64,000 nt of DNA from Thiorhodovibrio frisius (GCF_033954835.1 NZ_CP121471.1:3218501-3282500), one strand, 5' to 3'; shown: positions 1-9,130, numbered from the stretch's first letter. A program made the numbers and translations. Notes: generated from the sequence alone by a model not told the origin.

Positions 1-19
1 GCAAACCTTCAATGCTCAT
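1..19 (-). CDS. nuoB: NADH-quinone oxidoreductase subunit B, first codons only
   Basis: On the minus strand an ATG at 19-17 is followed by codons for M-S-I-E-G-L before the window ends. This matches the usual start of NuoB, and the position directly downstream of nuoA is where nuoB lies in complex I operons. Only six codons are visible, so the call rests mainly on gene order. Confidence 0.6.
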
Positions 20-107
20 CACACGCTCCCCTCGTTCAACCCGAGGCCGACCCAGTCAGAGGCAACCTGATGCGAGGTTGCCGGATCAGAGACCACCGGA
101 CTGGCGA

Positions 108-464
108 TCATTCCCATTCGAGTGCGCCTTTCTTCCACTCGTAAATAAAACCGACAACCAAGATGCCAAGGAAGAGCACCATGGCGACCAAAGCCGTCAT
201 TCCCAAGTCATCGAGCACCACGGCCCAGGGAAAAAGAAAGGCGATTTCAAGATCGAAAACGATAAAGAGGATAGCGACCAAGTAGTAACGCACATCAAAC
301 TTGATGCGGGCAGTCTCGAAGGCATCGAAACCGCACTCGTAAGGAGAATCCTTCTCCGCATCAGGCTTGCGTGGACCAATAAGTGCGCCGAGCAACAAGG
401 GGCCAACGCCAATGAGCAGCGCCACTCCTATGAAGATCAGAATATGCAGATAGCCCTCGAGCAT
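108..464 (-). CDS. nuoA: NADH-quinone oxidoreductase subunit A
   Basis: Membrane subunit of respiratory complex I, which passes electrons from NADH to quinone and pumps protons across the inner membrane. The 118-residue product has three hydrophobic segments and the conserved loop [21 protein letters not shown]-like, seen here as [11 protein letters not shown] followed by [13 protein letters not shown] chose the ATG at 464 because a GGAGG lies about 9 bases upstream; an in-frame ATG 24 bases earlier has no such site. It is the first gene of a nuo operon that runs off the left edge, and it follows tRNA-Leu and secG on the same strand, a common gammaproteobacterial order. Confidence 0.95.
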   Translation of the reverse strand: MLEGYLHILIFIGVALLIGVGPLLLGALIGPRKPDAEKDSPYECGFDAFETARIKFDVRYYLVAILFIVFDLEIAFLFPWAVVLDDLGMTALVAMVLFLGILVVGFIYEWKKGALEWE

Positions 465-609
465 GCGAGTGCCTCCTCCCCGGCGCAACAGTGGTTGTTA
501 ATCCAGCCATTCCAGCAAGCGCTGTGTGACAGTCTTCAGGAGAACCAGCATTTTCTGGGTCATCCTGTTTTCTGGTTGCTTATTGATCCGTATTTAGCGG
601 ATCCGTTTT

Positions 610-694
610 TGGTGCCGACGGCCGGACTCGAACCGGCACGGCTTGCGCCACTGCCCCCTCAAGACAGCGTGTCTACCAATTCCACCACGTCGGC
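610..694 (-). tRNA. tRNA-Leu (anticodon GAG)
   Basis: The reverse complement folds as a type II tRNA with acceptor stem GCCGACG/CGTCGGC, a variable arm, a T-loop GGTTCGAGTCC and an encoded CCA end. The anticodon stem CTGTC/GGCAG encloses the loop TTGAGGG, giving anticodon GAG. It sits between secG and nuoA. Confidence 0.96.
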
Positions 695-702
695 AAAAAC
701 CT

Positions 703-1275
703 TCATTGTTCTTTGGTGTCCGATTGACTCTGTGAGTCGTCACCCGCTGCATCGTTACCCACTGCATCGACAGGCGCCAGATCCTGGAAATCCGGGGATG
801 TGCCTTCGGCAGCCTCGCCGCTCAGATGCGCAGGCAGATCACCAAGTGGCACGTCAGAGGATTCTGCTTCCGTCCCCATCGAACGCGCCCCGGGTGGCAA
901 ATCGCCAATCCCGTTTTCACCCGTGCCCTGCCCAACTTCTTCGGCACTTTGGCCGCCCTCGGGTTCAACAGCAAAGGGCAGCGCGGATTCGCTTACACCG
1001 GGTTCAGACGCTGGCAAAGCGTCCATCAGACCGGCGGGTTCCTCGACCTTGGTTGCGTAATAAGCCAGTGCGATACTGGTCAAGAAAAAGGCGGTTGCGA
1101 GAATGGCTGTCGAGCGCGATAGGAAATTGCCCGACCCCTGCGCTCCGAAGACAGTCGCCGATGCGCCACTGCCAAAAGCAGCTCCGGCATCCGCGCCCTT
1201 GCCATGTTGTATCAGCACCAGCGCGATCAATCCGATCGCGAGCAGCAGATGGAGGATGGTTAAAACTGTTTGCAT
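703..1275 (-). CDS. secG: Preprotein translocase subunit SecG with a long acidic tail
   Basis: SecG is the small inner-membrane partner of SecYE in protein export. Residues 1-75 are typical SecG: a first membrane helix, the motif [21 protein letters not shown], then a second helix. Residues 76-190 are a low-complexity tail rich in Glu, Asp, Ala, Gly, Pro and Ser. Typical SecG is roughly 75-110 residues, so this tail is unusual. The gene lies between tpiA and tRNA-Leu on the same strand. The start is the first ATG, fixed by the hydrophobic N terminus [16 protein letters not shown]. Confidence 0.93.
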   Translation of the reverse strand: MQTVLTILHLLLAIGLIALVLIQHGKGADAGAAFGSGASATVFGAQGSGNFLSRSTAILATAFFLTSIALAYYATKVEEPAGLMDALPASEPGVSESALPFAVEPEGGQSAEEVGQGTGENGIGDLPPGARSMGTEAESSDVPLGDLPAHLSGEAAEGTSPDFQDLAPVDAVGNDAAGDDSQSQSDTKEQ

Positions 1276-1445
1276 GAAAGACTCGCGACCTCAAATAGCC
1301 GCTTCCACTCAGCCCTGGCTGTTCTGATATTCCAATCCAGGATGCCAATATGGCAGCCTGGACCCCAATTTACGCTGAAAACTGGCCCAAATCTGTGGGG
1401 CCAGATAACCGCGACGCGCTCGCACCGCTGCGACCAGGCAACTGC

Positions 1446-2207
1446 TCAGGCATTCGCCTCTGCCGCCGCGCAAATGGCGAGAAAGTCGCTTGCTTTCAAG
1501 GCTGCGCCGCCAATCAGGCCGCCGTCGATATCCCCCTGCCCGATTAGCTCCATGGCATTGCCAGGCTTCATGCTGCCACCGTAGAGAATCCGCACCGCAT
1601 CGGCATGTGCCTGGCTTTTGGCAGCAATGCGCTGGCGCAGGAAAGCGTGCACCTCCTGGGCTTGCTCCGGGGTGGCCGTGACGCCTGTGCCTATGGCCCA
1701 GACCGGCTCGTAGGCAATGACACCGCTACCAATGGCCTCTGCTCCAATCCCTTCGAGGACGGCGTCGAGATGACGCGCGACCACTTCCTCGGTCTTGCCA
1801 TGCTCGCGCTCCTCAAGGGACTCGCCCACGCAGAGAATGGGAGTGAGCCCAACGGCAAGCGCCTGCTGATATTTCTTCGCGATGGTCGCGTCGCTTTCGG
1901 CGTTGAACATGCGCCGCTCGGAATGACCGATGATTGCATAGGTGCACCCGAACTCATGAATCATACGCGCGGATACTTGGCCGGTAAAGGCCCCGTCGGT
2001 TTCGCTCGAGACATCCTGCGAGCCCCAGCGAATGCTCGACCCAGCGAGCAGATTTTCCACGATAGGCAGGTAAGGGAATGGCGGACAAAGGGCGACTTCC
2101 GCCTTGCGGATGTTACCAGCTCCGGCTTTGATGCCGTTAACAAGATCAGCAGCGTCCGCTTTGCTGCCGTTCATTTTCCAGTTACCCGCAACCAATGGCT
2201 GGCGCAT
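1446..2207 (-). CDS. tpiA: Triose-phosphate isomerase
   Basis: Interconverts dihydroxyacetone phosphate and glyceraldehyde 3-phosphate in glycolysis, gluconeogenesis and the Calvin cycle, in the cytoplasm. The 253-residue length is normal. Catalytic motifs are visible: GNWKMNG with the lysine near residue 11, IGHSERR with the catalytic histidine, AYEPVWAIGTG with the glutamate, and the phosphate-binding YGGSMKPGN near the C terminus. A GGAGGGG lies upstream of the ATG at 2207. It is the upstream neighbour of secG. Confidence 0.97.
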   Translation of the reverse strand: MRQPLVAGNWKMNGSKADAADLVNGIKAGAGNIRKAEVALCPPFPYLPIVENLLAGSSIRWGSQDVSSETDGAFTGQVSARMIHEFGCTYAIIGHSERRMFNAESDATIAKKYQQALAVGLTPILCVGESLEEREHGKTEEVVARHLDAVLEGIGAEAIGSGVIAYEPVWAIGTGVTATPEQAQEVHAFLRQRIAAKSQAHADAVRILYGGSMKPGNAMELIGQGDIDGGLIGGAALKASDFLAICAAAEANA

Positions 2208-2494
2208 GTCGAAATCCCCTCCAAAAAAGAGCCGTGCATGTTAGCGATATCGCGCGTTCCGCGCAACCCGGCGCGGCCTCCGGGATCAGAAAACGCATCC
2301 TGTCAGGCGTCGGGCACCATGACGCGCCAATCAAAGGCATGCCAATTCAATCATTTGAGCAAGACTCCCACGCTTTTGTCACAATTAGAAATTGTCGCGC
2401 GCGGACACTTTCCCGCACAGGCGCCCTGACCCCCATGGACCCAGCCACCTCAGACAGCCCAAAGATCCCCCCCATCGCTAAGGAACTCTGACCC

Positions 2495-4168
2495 ATGCCC
2501 CAGGAATCCAAACCATCCGACATTCAGGCACCTGCCCGGACCCAGGTCTCCCTGCACCGCAACGAGGCTGGCAACCGGGTGATGGCGCAGGTCGCCATTG
2601 GCAAGCAACCGCTAACCATCGATCAAAACTGGCTCACTGCCGAGCTCGAAAGCGCCGAACTCAAAGGCGCGGTCATTGCAAAAAGCGGCATTCTGCAACT
2701 GCAACGGATGCTCGCAAGCGGCGAGAACGGCACGGTCGAAATTGGCGAATGCCACGATGCTGAGGTCGGGCTCCGGCTTAGCGAGGACAATCTGGTTGCC
2801 AAGCTGACACTAAAAACCGCACGCGGCGGCTCCCCGCTATCGACAGAACATCTCAACGATGTGATTGAGCACGCCAAAATTGCGCCGCACCTAATTGACC
2901 AAAAGACCATCAACCGGTTGCTCGCGGCGGCGCACACTGCAAGACCGGGCGCCACGCTGCAAATCGTTATAGCACGCGGCAAGGCGGCCATCGACGGCAA
3001 CGACAGTCCGTTCGAACCGTTAGTCAAAATCAGTCAGAGACGCCCGGCCGAGCGCGCCGACGGATCGCTCGACTACCGGGATCTCGGCGCCATACCGACC
3101 GTCAAACCGGGCGATGTCCTGATGCGTCGCCATCCCCCGACCAAAGGCGTGGACGGCTTCAATCTCCAGGGAGAGGTTATCAAGGCCAAAGACGGCCGTC
3201 AGCTACCCTTTAATCACCACAAGGGAACGGCAGTCTCTGAACAGGACCCGAATCTCCTTGTTGCCACCGTTACCGGACAACCCGTGTTGCAGCAGGCCGG
3301 CGCATCGGTCGACCCGGTGTTAAAAATTAACGAGGTTGACATGCGCTCGGGCCACATCGACTACGACGGCACCCTGATGGTCAAGGGCAGCGTCAGCCCC
3401 GGAATGCGCATCAAGGTGACTGGGGATGTCCAGATCATGGGCATGGTGGAATGCGCCGAGATCTACGTCAGTGGAAACCTGGATGTAAAAATGGGAATTA
3501 CCGGACCGAGCGACGACGCACGCCAGGAGGGACTGAGCATGCGCGTTCATTGCGGAGGCAACCTGAGCGCGGGGCATGTCGAAAAAGCTGAACTCGATGT
3601 GAAAGGCGACATCGCGATCAAGAGCCAGATCACCCACAGTCAGGTCAGATGTGATCATCATGTGGTAGTCGGCTCCACCGGCCAACCACGCAGCGGGATT
3701 GTCGGAGGTCGCGTACAGGCCAGCAAACTGATCCGCGCCCAGACATTGGGCGCCGAGGCGGGCATCACAACCGAGGCGATGATTCAGGCATCAACCGATA
3801 TCATGCGCCAACTCGAAGACCACAATGAGAACGTCGCCTGCAAACAGGCAGACCTTGGCCGCTTGCTAAGGGTAATGGTCGATCTGTCCAAGACCCAAGC
3901 CCCGGACATTGAACCACGACTGAAAAAGATCAACAGCACCTGCAACACCCTGAAAGCGGAGTTGAGCACCCTGACTGTGGAGCGCGATCAGCTGCAAGCG
4001 ACGGTCGATGCCATCGCAGGCAGCTGCATTGAGGTTCAGGACGCCATCTACCCGCGTGTTTTTATCACCATTGGCGACAAAACGCAGGAGATCATGGACA
4101 GGGCAAACCAGGTCCGCTTCTGCTATGCCGAAGGTCGGCTACGACAGAGCCCGCTCAAAGCCAAGTGA
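2495..4168 (+). CDS. FapA family protein (DUF342)
   Basis: A 557-residue protein of the FapA/DUF342 family, named after a Vibrio protein implicated in flagellar assembly and membrane-associated localisation. Residues about 1-160 form the N-terminal domain. Residues about 170-420 contain the conserved polymer-forming beta-helix region, with GHIDYDGTLMVKG and VTGDVQIMGMVECAEIYVSGN-like steps repeated every 15-20 residues. Residues about 430-510 are a predicted coiled coil (LEDHNENVACKQADLGRLL onward). An AAGGA precedes the ATG. It stands alone between the divergent tpiA and the converging YbjN gene. The cellular role here cannot be read from the context. Confidence 0.85.
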   Translation: MPQESKPSDIQAPARTQVSLHRNEAGNRVMAQVAIGKQPLTIDQNWLTAELESAELKGAVIAKSGILQLQRMLASGENGTVEIGECHDAEVGLRLSEDNLVAKLTLKTARGGSPLSTEHLNDVIEHAKIAPHLIDQKTINRLLAAAHTARPGATLQIVIARGKAAIDGNDSPFEPLVKISQRRPAERADGSLDYRDLGAIPTVKPGDVLMRRHPPTKGVDGFNLQGEVIKAKDGRQLPFNHHKGTAVSEQDPNLLVATVTGQPVLQQAGASVDPVLKINEVDMRSGHIDYDGTLMVKGSVSPGMRIKVTGDVQIMGMVECAEIYVSGNLDVKMGITGPSDDARQEGLSMRVHCGGNLSAGHVEKAELDVKGDIAIKSQITHSQVRCDHHVVVGSTGQPRSGIVGGRVQASKLIRAQTLGAEAGITTEAMIQASTDIMRQLEDHNENVACKQADLGRLLRVMVDLSKTQAPDIEPRLKKINSTCNTLKAELSTLTVERDQLQATVDAIAGSCIEVQDAIYPRVFITIGDKTQEIMDRANQVRFCYAEGRLRQSPLKAK

Positions 4169-4191
4169 TGCCCAAAGCCCGGCAGTCGCAA

Positions 4192-4686
4192 CTATTTTCC
4201 TTCATTTTCGTCCATAAATTCTTTAAAAGACTTGACGATTACCGCCCACCAATCGATGGTATCTTCCATGTTCTCTGAGGTGACGCCGTAGCGAATATTC
4301 ACTGGAAATCTGACCCCAGGATCACCCTCCTCGTCGATGAATGCCTTGCCGAAGCGCTGAGTTCGATTCCACTCATTGATCTTCTCCAGCGACAACTTCA
4401 CACCTGTCCAACCAGACACAAACTGTATGTCTTTACAATCTTTTGCTTCCTCACAGCCGTAAAAGTAAATCCCATATTTGATGCCGTTAGTCCGACCGCT
4501 AATCATTGGGTCGCCAACACCATCAGTATCCAACTCAGCGCTGCCGAAGCCCTTCGCGAGACCTAAAATGGCATCCAAGCTATTTGCGTCAATAATAGTC
4601 GGTGAATCAGCCGCAACCGCCGGCGTCACAAAAGCGGCTGTTAGAATGGCTGCCCGCAGAACAACTCCAAACGCATGATTTTTCAT
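4192..4686 (-). CDS. YbjN-family secreted protein
   Basis: A 164-residue protein with an N-terminal signal peptide (cleavage probably after ...PAVAA near residue 26) and a YbjN-like domain: an alpha-beta fold related to type III secretion chaperones, here with GIKYGIYFYGCEE, VSGWTGVKLSLEKINEWNR and RFGKAFIDEEGDPGVRF. Two cysteines in YGCEEAKDC could form a disulfide, which would fit export to the periplasm. An AGGAGG lies 5' of the ATG. It converges on the fapA-like gene with a 23-base gap. Function of secreted YbjN proteins is not established. Confidence 0.75.
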   Translation of the reverse strand: MKNHAFGVVLRAAILTAAFVTPAVAADSPTIIDANSLDAILGLAKGFGSAELDTDGVGDPMISGRTNGIKYGIYFYGCEEAKDCKDIQFVSGWTGVKLSLEKINEWNRTQRFGKAFIDEEGDPGVRFPVNIRYGVTSENMEDTIDWWAVIVKSFKEFMDENEGK

Positions 4687-4888
4687 GATGTTTAAGCCTC
4701 CTAATAAGACTGTTCGCTACCTAGACTAAAGACTCGCGCCAAACTATATCGCAAAACCTTTCTTGGTGTCGCCATGGGTGGCTCACCGAGAGTCCAGGCA
4801 GCCCAAGGTTGACAGCAGCTCGGCAATCCGGCCGGTGAGAAATCGCTTCCGCCGACGCAGCGGCCATAGCAACCGGGACATGTCAGGA

Positions 4889-5731
4889 TTATTTGAATCC
4901 AATGGCAATCAGCGAGAGGATCAGCACTAACACCAGCGCGAACACCATCAGGACACCCAAGAAGCCACCGAGCATTAGGGAGGCAGCCAGCAATGGTCGA
5001 CGGCGCGCCAATCCCGCAAAGCGCGACGGCCTGTCCTGGCGCTGCGGCAAAGGCAGGTGATCGGCCACCGCAGCAATTCGCGCCAAGCGCTCCAGAATGG
5101 ACCTGACCCAGTCCGCCTCGAAATCGGCGCGTTTTAGTATGCTGCTGCCGTAGTGCAAAGTCTCGGGCTCGAAGTAGACACTGCCCTGCAGGCCGCCGTG
5201 CGTCCGCTCGGTGAGCAACCCGGCGATGTCGTCGATCAGCTCGGAGCAGGCCAGCAGACGCTGGCCCCAGGGGACATCCCTCGCCACACCGCGGAAGTTT
5301 GTCAGTGCTTCGGGCACCTTGTCGATGACCTGCGTGCCGCGCCAGCGGTAGATCCGGCGCATCAGGCCAGAGTTGGCAAAGCCCGCCGGGACCAGATAGA
5401 AGCGGGTGAGAACCTTGGTCTGCAGCTCGATCCGCAGCCGGAAACCGAGGTGCTGGCGGTAGCGAATCTCGCCGGCATATCGCGTGCGGCCCTGGCGACT
5501 GATGCTCAGGGTCACAACCCGACCCTCATATTGGCCCTTCCACTGCATCACCCCGAAGCGCTGCGAGCGCTCCAGGCCCAGCGCCGTCAGCGCTTGGCCG
5601 AGGGCATCTGTGGTCTCGCTACCATTGGTTTCGATGGTCGTGGTTTGCTGGTTAATGTTTTTCTGGGTGATGTTTTTCTGGGTGATGTTTTTCTGGGTGA
5701 TGTTTTTCTGGATAATGTTTTTTTGGGTCAT
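4889..5731 (-). CDS. Hypothetical protein with N-terminal QKN repeats and C-terminal membrane anchor
   Basis: I do not recognise the family. The 280-residue product starts with five copies of a T/I-Q-K-N-I pentapeptide, has a middle domain (residues about 45-225) with no catalytic motif I can name, and ends in a single strongly hydrophobic segment (SLMLGGFLGVLMVFALVLVLILSL) next to RRR, which suggests a tail-anchored protein with its bulk in the cytoplasm. GAGGGC is well placed before the ATG at 5731. The pentapeptide array is encoded by near-perfect 15-bp direct repeats. It has no operon partner. Confidence 0.65.
   Translation of the reverse strand: MTQKNIIQKNITQKNITQKNITQKNINQQTTTIETNGSETTDALGQALTALGLERSQRFGVMQWKGQYEGRVVTLSISRQGRTRYAGEIRYRQHLGFRLRIELQTKVLTRFYLVPAGFANSGLMRRIYRWRGTQVIDKVPEALTNFRGVARDVPWGQRLLACSELIDDIAGLLTERTHGGLQGSVYFEPETLHYGSSILKRADFEADWVRSILERLARIAAVADHLPLPQRQDRPSRFAGLARRRPLLAASLMLGGFLGVLMVFALVLVLILSLIAIGFK
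5654..5728 (-). repeat. Five 15-bp direct repeats encoding (T/I)QKNI
   Basis: Five 15-bp units directly after the start codon encode TQKNI, IQKNI and then three TQKNI. The last three are identical except for one silent position at the end. In-frame gain or loss of units would change only the N-terminal length of the protein. Confidence 0.9.
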
Positions 5732-5947
5732 GCGATGCCCTCACTGCTCACTAACGTCCACATATATCCTAAACTGTTCGGCGCAGAGCTTGTCTCAGTG
5801 TTGCTGGGATGGGGCTTGGCGCGCCTGTTAAGACTGGGGCCCCGCAAAGTCCAAAACGGGCAAGCCCAAGCCCCAACAGCAGGAAGTGGTAGGCGCCACC
5901 GCTACGATCCCGCGCAAGGCCAGAATCTTGCTGAGCCGAGCCCTCGC

Positions 5948-6124
5948 CGAAAGGTGCGTGGGACCAGATGCCGAGTGTACATGGCGGATATGAAGTTGCG
6001 CGTGGAAGCCGCCGATGCGGTTTTTTTATCCCGATATCTTTGTCACCTGCAGCGAGGCTGACCGGCAACAGCCACTTTACAAAAACGAACCCGTTTTAAT
6101 TGTCGAGGTGCTATCTGAAGGCAC
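5948..6124 (+). pseudogene. Uma2-family endonuclease remnant, frameshifted and truncated
   Basis: One frame reads GTRCRVYMADMKLRVEAADA up to about 6025; the sequence then continues in the next frame as FYPDIFVTCSEADRQQP and VLIVEVLSEGT. Together these match the central part of Uma2 (DUF820) proteins, which have a PD-(D/E)XK nuclease fold. The break falls in a run of seven T residues at 6021-6027. Both the N-terminal half and the C-terminal part after VLIVEVLS are missing, so this is a fossil. Confidence 0.75.
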
Positions 6125-6215
6125 GGCCGACGCAAGTCCAGTAGACAATCAAGCGCGCGATCCATCGCGACAGTGCAAAACAGAATCCAACACCAAAGCC
6201 AAGAGGAGCTTTACC

Positions 6216-6575
6216 ATGGCCGAGACCATGAGCGAGATTATGAACCCGGCAAACAGCCAGCATGACCCGCGGTTTCCGCATGCTCCAGAAGGCTGGAGCA
6301 GCGCCAGCGCCGAAGCCACGGCCAGTGCTGACGACCTGAAATTGGAGGCAGATCACTGGGAGCTGATTAGCGCGCTGCAGGCGTTCTTCGCAGCCGATAA
6401 GACGCCCAATGTTCGCAAGCTGCACGACGCGCTCGATGAGCATTTTCACGCGCGCGGCGGCATCAAATACCTCTATGAGCTCTTACCCGGCGGCCCCGTG
6501 GCTCAAGGCTGCCGTCTGGCCGGCCTGCAGGCGCCAGCTGGCGCCGTCGACAAGTCATTCGGCAGCGTTCAGTAG
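6216..6575 (+). CDS. DsrC/TusE-like protein lacking CysA
   Basis: DsrC-family proteins carry sulfur as persulfides in sulfur oxidation, sulfite reduction or tRNA thiolation. The 119-residue product shows the family core: LEADHWELISALQAFF, then IKYLYELLPGGPVAQGCRLAGL. The cysteine in GCRLAG (Cys99) corresponds to CysB. The canonical penultimate CysA is replaced by alanine in PAGAV, and eight residues (DKSFGSVQ) extend past the usual end. It therefore cannot form the CysA-CysB trisulfide of true DsrC. The start at 6216 is set by AAGAGGAG at 6201-6208; an upstream in-frame stretch belongs to the Uma2 remnant. It could be a regulatory or decoy paralogue. Confidence 0.85.
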   Translation: MAETMSEIMNPANSQHDPRFPHAPEGWSSASAEATASADDLKLEADHWELISALQAFFAADKTPNVRKLHDALDEHFHARGGIKYLYELLPGGPVAQGCRLAGLQAPAGAVDKSFGSVQ

Positions 6576-6736
6576 CTCGAGGCGCATCATGCCGCGGCCA
6601 GCCGACGCTGGCCGCGACACAGAAAGAACGGTTGTCCCAAGACCCGGGCAGCCCTCCGCGGCATGCTAGCCACGGACGAAGCGAACACTAAACGGACTAG
6701 ACCGCCTACTCAGGCGGTATTTAATAGGAGGCCATC

Positions 6737-8539
6737 ATGCGACAAAATGTTGGAATCGCGACCCACCTGGTCCTAGCCGCTGCGGGCTTGGTAGCGCTCG
6801 GCTGGACTCACACCGGGCTCGCGGATGAGAGCTGTCTAACCATCGTGGAACGCGCGGGAGCCTCCATCCCAGAGGAGCGGGCCGCCAGCTCAGCCCGTGG
6901 CGGCCCGCCCGCGCCGGCTCCCGAGATACTTAATTTTATGGAGCCGCACGACATTTTGGCGCCGCTGCAGGAGTCGCTCCCCCCGACCCGGACGGCTCCC
7001 CAATCAGCCCGGCCGGCCATGAAAATGGCCGATGGCATGGGCAGGGTGGCCCCGCCATCGCCCAGCCCGTTGCCCGAGGCAGGCATCGTCGAGCGTGATC
7101 GCTTCTCCGAAACGGACCTGAACGGCGTCATTCGCACCCGCGATCAACCCATCTCCACCTTCTCCGCCGACGTGGACACCGCCTCCATGGGCGTCGTGCG
7201 GCGCTTTATCCGCGACGGGGACCACCCTCCGGCCGACGCCGTGCGGGTGGAGGAGCTGGTCAACTACTTCGACTACGACTATCCGCGCCCAGAGAGCGCC
7301 GCAAAACCTTTCGCGCCTTCGGTTAACCTGATGCCGTCGCCCTGGGGGCAGGGGAGGGAGCTGATGGTGGTCGGCATTCGCGGTTGGGCTCCGCAACGCG
7401 CTGAACTGCCGCCAGCCAACGTGGTCCTGCTGGCTGACGTGTCCGGATCCATGCGCGGCCCCGACCGCCTGGACCTGGTCAAGCGCTCCATGGCCCTGCT
7501 GGTGGACCAACTTGACGGCGACGACCGCGTCGCCCTTGTCACCTACGCTGGCGCCGACCGCGTAGTCCTCCCCCCAACCTCGGCCGCTGACAAGCAAACC
7601 GTCTGCACCGCGCTTGGGCGACTCACCTCCGGCGGCGGAACCGCCGGCTCCAAGGGAATCGCCACCGCCTATAAACTGGCCGAGGAAAATTTCAAGAAAG
7701 GCGCCATCAACCGCATCATCCTTGCCACTGATGGCGACTTCAATCTCGGCGTGGTCGACGATGGGCGGCTGGAGGACTATGTCGCACGCAAGCGCAAGAC
7801 CGGCATTTACCTCAGCATCCTCGGCGTCGGGCGCGGCAACTACAACGACAAGACCATGCAGAGGCTGGCCCAGGCGGGCAACGGCATGGCGGCCTATCTT
7901 GACTCCCTCGAGGAAGGCCGGCGCGTGCTGGTCGAGAAGCTCACCGCCCAGTTACAACCCATCGCCGATGATGTCAAATTCCAGGTCGAGTTCAACCCTG
8001 CACAGGTGGCCGAATACCGCCTGGTCGGCTACGAGACGCGAATGCTACGCGAGGAAGACTTCGCCAACGATGCCGTCGACGCGGGCGAGATCGGCGACGG
8101 CCACAGGGTCACTGCCATCTACGAAATCGCCGCGCCCGGCTCGGCCGGCCTGCGGCTCCCGCAGCGACGCTATGGCGACAGACAGGGCGCCGAATCCGCA
8201 TCCTCCCCAACATCCTCGCAAACCCCGTCACCCGCGGATCGGCAGGCCGAGATCGCCCATCTTCGCATCCGCTGGAAAGCCCCTGGAGAGACCGCCTCAC
8301 GCCTGATGGAGCGACCGGTCACCGCAGCCGACAAGGCGCCCCTGGCCCAGCAATCCGACGATACCCGTTTCGCCGTCGCCGTGGCTGGTTTCGCGCAGAT
8401 CCTCCAGAACAACCCGGCTGTCGGCGATTACAGTCTCGGCGACCTGCTGCAACTCACTCGAGGCGCCGTCGGCAAAGACCAAAATGGCCACCGCGCCCGC
8501 TTCGTCGAACTGGTCGAACAGGCGATGGCCTTGAATTGA
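6737..8539 (+). CDS. YfbK-like von Willebrand factor A domain protein
   Basis: A 600-residue exported protein. Residues 1-29 form a signal peptide. A proline-rich stretch follows, then the conserved block DVDTASMGVVRRFIRDG typical of the N-terminal domain of YfbK-type proteins. The VWA domain (about 225-400) carries a MIDAS motif DVSGSMRG and the downstream TDGDFNLG. A DUF3520-like C-terminal domain follows, interrupted by a low-complexity SSPTSSQTPSPAD stretch. AGGAGG sits five bases before the ATG. It is monocistronic as far as seen. Such proteins are probably periplasmic or lipid-linked adhesion or metal-binding proteins; the ligand is unknown. Confidence 0.85.
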   Translation: MRQNVGIATHLVLAAAGLVALGWTHTGLADESCLTIVERAGASIPEERAASSARGGPPAPAPEILNFMEPHDILAPLQESLPPTRTAPQSARPAMKMADGMGRVAPPSPSPLPEAGIVERDRFSETDLNGVIRTRDQPISTFSADVDTASMGVVRRFIRDGDHPPADAVRVEELVNYFDYDYPRPESAAKPFAPSVNLMPSPWGQGRELMVVGIRGWAPQRAELPPANVVLLADVSGSMRGPDRLDLVKRSMALLVDQLDGDDRVALVTYAGADRVVLPPTSAADKQTVCTALGRLTSGGGTAGSKGIATAYKLAEENFKKGAINRIILATDGDFNLGVVDDGRLEDYVARKRKTGIYLSILGVGRGNYNDKTMQRLAQAGNGMAAYLDSLEEGRRVLVEKLTAQLQPIADDVKFQVEFNPAQVAEYRLVGYETRMLREEDFANDAVDAGEIGDGHRVTAIYEIAAPGSAGLRLPQRRYGDRQGAESASSPTSSQTPSPADRQAEIAHLRIRWKAPGETASRLMERPVTAADKAPLAQQSDDTRFAVAVAGFAQILQNNPAVGDYSLGDLLQLTRGAVGKDQNGHRARFVELVEQAMALN

Positions 8540-8555
8540 TTCTGAAACTCGCTGA

Positions 8556-8598
8556 CACTTGCGCATCTAATCCACCCAACCGGGTCAGGGCTCGCGGC
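8556..8598 (+). repeat. Dispersed short repeat, copy 1
   Basis: This stretch (ACTTGCGCATCT, then CCACCCAA, CCGG and GTCAGGGCTCGCGGC) recurs at 13581-13629 with small gaps. The gene-free interval 8540-8847 around it holds nothing else that I can identify. Confidence 0.55.
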
Positions 8599-8847
8599 CG
8601 CTGCTGTCCATCAGCGCCGGCGGCGGTGCTGGTGAGCACGGCATCCTGCAAACCGGACTGACCTTGGGTGAGCATTACTCCCACCCAACTGGAGCCCTGA
8701 AAAAACCCTGGGCTCGACGACGAGCTGGCCTGCAAGCTTTGCTTTCAGGGGGAATGCGAAGACACAACCCTCGGCGTTAGCGACATGAGAGGCAATTTCT
8801 CCAAGCAATTCCCAAGAAAAATGCTTGATCCGTTAGCCGACTCGTAA

Positions 8848-8862
8848 CTAGACTAAGTCTAG
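8848..8862. promoter_or_regulatory. Perfect palindrome upstream of antitoxin gene, likely operator
   Basis: CTAGACT-A-AGTCTAG is a perfect 7-bp inverted repeat 19 bases before the antitoxin start codon. Phd/YefM antitoxins normally repress their own operon by binding such palindromes, so I infer an autoregulatory operator. Confidence 0.65.
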
Positions 8863-8881
8863 CTAATTGAGAGGGCCAGCG

Positions 8882-9130
8882 ATGCAAACGCTGTTCAACA
8901 TTCATGAGGCCAAGACGCGCCTGTCGCGGATCATCGAACAAGTCGAATCCGGTGGTGAAGCAGTGATTGCCCGAGCCGGCAAACCGGTCGTGCGCCTGGT
9001 GCCCATTGAAGCACCACCGGCTCGGCGCGTGCTCGGGCGGCTCGCCGGACGATACAAGCTACCCGCGGACGACAACGAACCGCTGCCCGCGACCCCTGCC
9101 GAATTCATCGACGCCATCGAGGGTCGATGA
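8882..9130 (+). CDS. Phd/YefM-family antitoxin
   Basis: An 82-residue antitoxin. The N terminus (MQTLFNIHEAKTRLSRIIEQ) is the Phd/YefM DNA-binding dimer fold, and GGEAVIARAGKPVVRLVPI is the classical second motif. The C-terminal tail (residues about 55-82) would wrap the toxin. I place the start at 8882; an in-frame GTG-type start 15 bases upstream would add residues the family does not have. The stop overlaps the toxin start (ATGATG), giving translational coupling. The palindrome at 8848-8862 suggests autorepression. Confidence 0.88.
   Translation: MQTLFNIHEAKTRLSRIIEQVESGGEAVIARAGKPVVRLVPIEAPPARRVLGRLAGRYKLPADDNEPLPATPAEFIDAIEGR

Noticed and set aside
12-1277. A 421-codon plus-strand frame at the left edge
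   Set aside because: It crosses nuoA, tRNA-Leu and secG antisense, which cannot all be coding in that direction.
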